Made by a program: the position numbers and the translations under genes. This document shows, piece by piece, positions 60,027 through 64,000 of a stretch of DNA of 64,000 bases. How positions within the stretch are numbered: the first letter of the stretch is position 1; the number at the start of each line of letters is the position of its first letter. Source of the DNA: Nitrospirota bacterium (GTDB taxonomy: Bacteria; Nitrospirota; Thermodesulfovibrionia; Thermodesulfovibrionales; UBA6898). Under the pieces are notes generated by a model. That model saw only the letters and a list, made by a program, of their open reading frames with translations, was not told the origin of the DNA and made no database searches. The stretch covers positions 81,695-145,694 of the forward strand of contig JAKAHR010000004.1 of assembly GCA_021825365.1 (NCBI GenBank), given 5' to 3'.

Positions 60027-63000
60027 TTACTCTTTTTTCCCCGGAAGAGTGAAGTAGAACTTTGCCCCTTCATCCGGCCTTCCCTCGGCCCACACGCGCC
60101 CGCCGTGTTTCTCGATGATATTTTTTACAATGACAAGTCCGATGCCGGTCCCTTCAACTCCCTTTGATGCATGTATCCTCTGAAAAAGTCCGAAGAGCCT
60201 ATCTCCTAACTGCATATCGAAACCTATGCCGTTGTCCTTAACGTAATATACGTTCTCATCTTTTTCCGTATAACCGCCGACTTCAATCAGTGCAGAGTCT
60301 CTTGCCTGCGTGAATTTGATCCCGTTCGATAAAAGGTTTTGGAGGACCTGGGTTATCATCGCCCGGTCGCCATATGCAGAAGGAAGTTGTCTAATTTCAA
60401 ATTTTATGTCCCTTTCACCCATCGCCGGCTTGAGTTCAGCCACCAATGTTTCTGCCAATGCTCCCATGTCAAAATGGGCTTTCCGAATCTCTTTGGTGCT
60501 GACGCGGGAAAACGCAAGAAGGTCTTCGATGAGCCGGTTCATTTTTTTCGCGCCGCCCACGACCCTGTTCAAATAGTCCTTCCCCGTGTCATCAAGTTTA
60601 TCAGCATAGTCCTGTAACAGTATCTTGGCGAAGCCATCCAAAGTTCTGAGCGGGGCCCTGAGGTCATGGGAAGCGGCAAAACTGAAACTCTCCATATCGT
60701 TGTAGGCGGCTCTCAGTTCAGAGGCCGTGGACTGCAATTCCTGATTAAGCCTCTTCAGATCTTCCTCCGATTTCTTTCGCTCGGTAATGTCGATACAGGT
60801 GCCGACCCATTCCCGGACGAGCCCGTCTTCATTCAGCAGAGGGACTCCCCTGACCATGAAGTCCCGATAGACCCCATCATGTCTGCGTATGCGGTATTCG
60901 ACCTCATATCTTTTCTTTTCCCTGATGGCGTCTTCCCATGCCTTCAAGATATGTTCAAGGTCATCCGGGTGAACGGCCTTCGACCACCCCCGGCCCTGAA
61001 TCTCCTCATAGGTCTGGCCGGTATACAGCCTCCAGGAGGGCAGGTCTTCCACTACCCCGCCATCGGCCGTCGTGGTCCATCCCAGCTCTCCGGTCACGTC
61101 GACGTAAGATCCGTAGCGGTCCAAACTCGCCTGCAGCACTGCCGCCGCTTTCTTTCGCTCGGTGATATCCTCCATCGCAAGAAGGATCATCCCATTATAT
61201 TCTTTTTCCCATAGCGATCCGGGCTTCGGATCAGAAACTTCCTTCCTGATTTCACGCGCGTTGAGCAAAATGGTCCTGAGCCCAATGTTCGGGAATTCTA
61301 TCGCGACCTCGAAGTCCGAGAAAGACTTCTTCTCGGACAGGACCCTTTGAAGCAGCATTCTGAGTTCCGAAATGTCCCACTGCCCATTTCCCAACTCGTA
61401 GATATAGCGGTCTTCTGTTTCTTCAGGATCCACCAGGAAGTTTTCGTAGAAGGATCTGTTGGCAGTTACCACCTTCAGGCCGGTGTCGAGAATGAGCAAA
61501 GGCTCCCGGACAGTCTCAACGATATCATTGGCGTAGGCATACGCCTCCGTGACCCGCATAAGGCTGCTCTTGATGGCGGTGATATCGAACAGCGTCATCA
61601 ACGCGCCGTCGATCCTGTTATCAACGGTCTTATACGGTCGTAAGGTCATTGAATACCAGCGGCCGTCAACATCCTGGATTTCCTTTTCCTTTGCGGCAAG
61701 GGTATGGATTACGTCGCGGACCATCTGCTCGAGGTCCGGCAGATTGATGTTAGTCCTGATGTCGCTCAGGGGCCTTCCGGCATCCGTGGGGATAAGATGC
61801 AGAAGCGTTGCCGCAGCGTCATTGAAGCGCCTGATCTGAAGTTCGCTGCCGAGTATAATAATCGGTATCTCTACGCCTCTGAGTACGTTGACAAGGTCGT
61901 TGTTCAACTGCGTCGTTTCCTCATCTCGGCTTCGAAGCTCGTCGTTGACAGTAGTCAGCTCTTCATTCGTTGACTGGAGTTCCTCCTTGGCCGTCTCCAT
62001 CTCCTCGTTGATGCTCTGCATTTCTTCATTGCTTGATTGCAGCTCCTCGTTGAGTGCCCTGAGCTCTTCATTTGCGGCCTCATACTCCTGGGTCACCGTA
62101 TTTAAATGTGTCTTTGACGCGGCAAGCTCCTGCCTCAGCCGAGCTGTCTCCTCGTCTTCAACGGCCCTTTTAGCACCACGTTTCACCACCCCCGGCCCCT
62201 CCTTGTCAGGGAGGGGAGCAAGAGGAGGCGTCTCTTCAAACAGTACCAAGAAACAGCGTTCACCGGTTGCAGTGCCCTTAAAGGGAACGACATCAATATG
62301 TATGTATTTAGTCCGCCTATCCTCTTTGACCCTGACCCGTTCTTTTCTTACAGGAACATCTTCTTTCTTTGCCTGATGAAGCAGGGTGCGAAGCTCTGCC
62401 ACCAGGTCTTCACTGACCATCTTCAGAAGGTCCAGGCTGGCCCGGCCGGGAACGGGTCTGAGATATGGTCCGGTATCTCCCCTGAACTGGAGTATCTTCA
62501 TGTCACCGTCGACAACAAAGCCCGCAGGGCTATAGTGGGCGAGCACGATGGTATCGGCCTCTTTCTGAATATCGAAAACTCCCGGCGGTTGTATAGCGGT
62601 CTTCCTGCCGGCTGCGTTTTCTTTGCCATATTCGGCAGCGGGGGCCTCAAAATACTGCCTTGACGGTTCGGCCTTTTTGGCATAAATAGAACCCTTCTTG
62701 TCGACTACGGAGAACAGACCGTCAAATTCTCCGACTGTCTCGGAAGGTCCGATCATGAGAAAGCCTTTGGGATTGAGCGCATAGAATAATATCCTGACTG
62801 TTTTTTTCTGAAGCTCCGGCCCGAAATAAATGAGCATATTCCGGCAACTGACAAGGTCTATCTTTGAAAACGGCGGGTCTTTCACCATATTATGCTTTGC
62901 AAATATGCACATTTCGCGGACAAACTTGTTAATGACATGCCCGCCACCGGCCTTTTCAAAAAAACGTCTCAATCTCTCCGGGGAGACGTCCCTGGATATA

Positions 63001-63893
63001 TTTTCAGGATATAGGCCCTTTCTGGCCCTCTCGACTGCGACATCGTCTATGTCTGTTGCAAAGAGCTGCACAGGACGGCTGATCTTATTGTCGTCCATAT
63101 ACTCAATAAGGGCCATGGCGACAGAGTAGGCCTCTTCCCCTGTCGAACAGGCGGGTACCCATATCCTGACAGGGTCATCCGCATGCTCTTTCCTGACGAT
63201 GTGAGGGAATACGCTTCTTTTTAAGGCATCGAAGGTCTCCGGTTCCCTGAAGAAGGAGGTGACGTTGATGAGAATGTCCTGATAGAGCGTCTCTATTTCG
63301 GAGGGGTCTTCCTTAAGATGCACGACGTATTTCCCTATCTCCTCTATCTTTCGCAACAGCATGCGGCGCTTGACCCTGCGCATTATTGTCGAGCGCTTAT
63401 AGGATGCAAAATCAACGCCCCTGGCTGCCCTGAGCATGATGAATATCTTATTCAGGTCATTCTCTTCCGCCGGCATAAGCTGCACGGCAACACCGTGCCG
63501 TGCAGGTGCAAGATAGGGATGACGCCTGATCCTCAGCAGTTCAACCGCAATTTTGTCGGGTGGCAGCACAAAATCAACACAGCCGGTATCGAGGGCGCTT
63601 TTCGGCATTCCGTCGTACTTTGCGGTCTTGTCCTGGGCAAAGACTATGCCGCCCTCTCCTTTGACCGCCCTTGTCCCCATAGAGCCATCCGAGCCGGACC
63701 CGGAAAGGATTACGGCTATCGCATTGTTTCCCCGGTCCTGCGCCAGGGAGCGCAAAAAAGAATCGACAGGCATATACTGTCCCCTCGTCTTCTCCCGAGG
63801 CGTAAGATGGAGCACTCCCTGAAAGATGACCATTTCCGTGTCAGGCGGGATGACGTATACATTATCGGGTTCAATGTGATTTTTCAGGAGCAT
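60027..63893 (-). CDS. CheB-CheR-PAS-histidine kinase fusion, CheB N-terminus lost
   Basis: A 1288-residue hybrid. The first ~110 residues are the C-terminal part of a CheB methylesterase domain (DNVYVIPPDTEMV, AVILSGSGSDGSMGT) that keeps the catalytic Asp region but lacks the GASAGG serine and histidine found in the first ~75 residues. CheR follows (FMLRAARGVDFASYK, VPACSTGEEAYSVAM). Then come a coiled coil (about residues 595-680), three or four PAS/PAC units, and a kinase with AASHDLRAPLRTLDGFAKIL and GTGIGLVIVKNIIEKHGG. The first six codons lie in the insertion-element end (63875 onward), so the native 5' end is missing. Confidence 0.88.
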   Translation of the reverse strand: MLLKNHIEPDNVYVIPPDTEMVIFQGVLHLTPREKTRGQYMPVDSFLRSLAQDRGNNAIAVILSGSGSDGSMGTRAVKGEGGIVFAQDKTAKYDGMPKSALDTGCVDFVLPPDKIAVELLRIRRHPYLAPARHGVAVQLMPAEENDLNKIFIMLRAARGVDFASYKRSTIMRRVKRRMLLRKIEEIGKYVVHLKEDPSEIETLYQDILINVTSFFREPETFDALKRSVFPHIVRKEHADDPVRIWVPACSTGEEAYSVAMALIEYMDDNKISRPVQLFATDIDDVAVERARKGLYPENISRDVSPERLRRFFEKAGGGHVINKFVREMCIFAKHNMVKDPPFSKIDLVSCRNMLIYFGPELQKKTVRILFYALNPKGFLMIGPSETVGEFDGLFSVVDKKGSIYAKKAEPSRQYFEAPAAEYGKENAAGRKTAIQPPGVFDIQKEADTIVLAHYSPAGFVVDGDMKILQFRGDTGPYLRPVPGRASLDLLKMVSEDLVAELRTLLHQAKKEDVPVRKERVRVKEDRRTKYIHIDVVPFKGTATGERCFLVLFEETPPLAPLPDKEGPGVVKRGAKRAVEDEETARLRQELAASKTHLNTVTQEYEAANEELRALNEELQSSNEEMQSINEEMETAKEELQSTNEELTTVNDELRSRDEETTQLNNDLVNVLRGVEIPIIILGSELQIRRFNDAAATLLHLIPTDAGRPLSDIRTNINLPDLEQMVRDVIHTLAAKEKEIQDVDGRWYSMTLRPYKTVDNRIDGALMTLFDITAIKSSLMRVTEAYAYANDIVETVREPLLILDTGLKVVTANRSFYENFLVDPEETEDRYIYELGNGQWDISELRMLLQRVLSEKKSFSDFEVAIEFPNIGLRTILLNAREIRKEVSDPKPGSLWEKEYNGMILLAMEDITERKKAAAVLQASLDRYGSYVDVTGELGWTTTADGGVVEDLPSWRLYTGQTYEEIQGRGWSKAVHPDDLEHILKAWEDAIREKKRYEVEYRIRRHDGVYRDFMVRGVPLLNEDGLVREWVGTCIDITERKKSEEDLKRLNQELQSTASELRAAYNDMESFSFAASHDLRAPLRTLDGFAKILLQDYADKLDDTGKDYLNRVVGGAKKMNRLIEDLLAFSRVSTKEIRKAHFDMGALAETLVAELKPAMGERDIKFEIRQLPSAYGDRAMITQVLQNLLSNGIKFTQARDSALIEVGGYTEKDENVYYVKDNGIGFDMQLGDRLFGLFQRIHASKGVEGTGIGLVIVKNIIEKHGGRVWAEGRPDEGAKFYFTLPGKKE

Positions 63894-64000
63894 TCCCCAG
63901 TTTAAGGGGCTAGTTTTTCAGGAGCATTCCCCACCCCTTTTTCAGGTCATTCCCCACCTATAATTTGCAGGTCAGGTGTAGCAATCTTGATAACGGTCAT
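63875..64000. mobile_element. Terminus of an IS21-like insertion sequence (partial)
   Basis: Starting TGTGATTTTTCAGGAGCATT, the region has three spaced copies of TTTTTCAGG(AG)CATTCCCCA (63880-63899, 63914-63933, and the variant 63938-63956). IS21-family ends begin TGT and carry repeated GGGGAAT-containing subterminal repeats, which this resembles. The native CheB frame stops being recognisable at 63875. The rest of the element, with its transposase genes, would lie beyond the window. The family assignment is from the end structure only. Confidence 0.6.

Noticed and set aside
63880..63956. CRISPR-like repeat array
   Set aside because: Only three copies, unequal in spacing and length, at what looks like an insertion-element end.

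Overview
The window is a gene-dense, high-GC (roughly 60%) bacterial chromosome segment. Most genes are housekeeping or signalling, with several redox and radical-SAM islands. The lineage cannot be proved from 64 kb. The combination of multihaem cytochromes, a futalosine-route menaquinone gene, a tungsten aldehyde oxidoreductase cluster, a geopeptide-type peptide cluster, two-component kinases and a CheB/CheR hybrid kinase fits an anaerobic or microaerobic Nitrospirota or Desulfobacterota-like organism. Nitrospirota is my best guess.

Layout. 1-5.1 kb: a 5'-partial GT39 sugar transferase, a PAP2 phosphatase, a GNAT protein and a glycogen phosphorylase. 5.1-8.9 kb: two small unknown genes, then archease, RtcB and MqnA in a row. 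9-13.3 kb: two exported proteins and an NtrB/NtrC-type sensor/sigma54 activator pair. 13.4-18.2 kb: cytochrome P460, a triheme c7 cytochrome, an RlmI-like methyltransferase, and a HAMP / heptaheme cytochrome / HAMP operon. 18.4-31 kb: a glycine-zipper lipoprotein, threonine deaminase, Lgt, a HEAT protein with an HD-GYP partner, Amt, PilZ, phosphoglucomutase, an FmdB-like zinc ribbon and a LeuB-type dehydrogenase. 31-39 kb: a substrate-binding protein with a hybrid kinase, a geopeptide-like peptide with its radical SAM maturase and a half-size MFS protein, and a TonB receptor. 39-46.6 kb: Asd, an MTA/SAH-type deaminase, an SGNH hydrolase and the tungsten AOR cluster. 46.7-52 kb: a multicopper oxidase, then recR-ebfC-dnaX with the SRP RNA. 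52-60 kb: a Memo/AMMECR1/radical SAM operon, a kinase with a REC-HEPN-like regulator, a lysine-less aminotransferase homologue and a DUF815 ATPase. 60-64 kb: a CheB/CheR-PAS-kinase cut at its 5' end by the terminus of an IS21-like element.

The strongest discovery candidate is the RtcB gene at 6625-8070. It is intact over 481 codons except for one in-frame TGA, which sits exactly at the invariant catalytic, metal-binding cysteine (residue 99). A perfect 8-bp hairpin with a G-containing loop begins 22 nt after that TGA, as expected for a bacterial SECIS element. Archease, the RtcB activator, lies directly upstream. This points to a selenocysteine-containing RNA ligase.

Other points for follow-up are: an in-frame TAG in the tungsten-cofactor radical SAM maturase, together with a MoaD-like protein whose Gly-Gly is not C-terminal; the 32-residue peptide precursor; the HAMP-cytochrome-HAMP operon; several promoters whose -10 box lies only 5-6 nt from a start codon, suggesting leaderless mRNAs; and the insertion-truncated CheB domain. 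No tRNA or rRNA gene or CRISPR array was seen. The only stretch over 300 bases without a protein gene (51786-52184) holds the SRP RNA.
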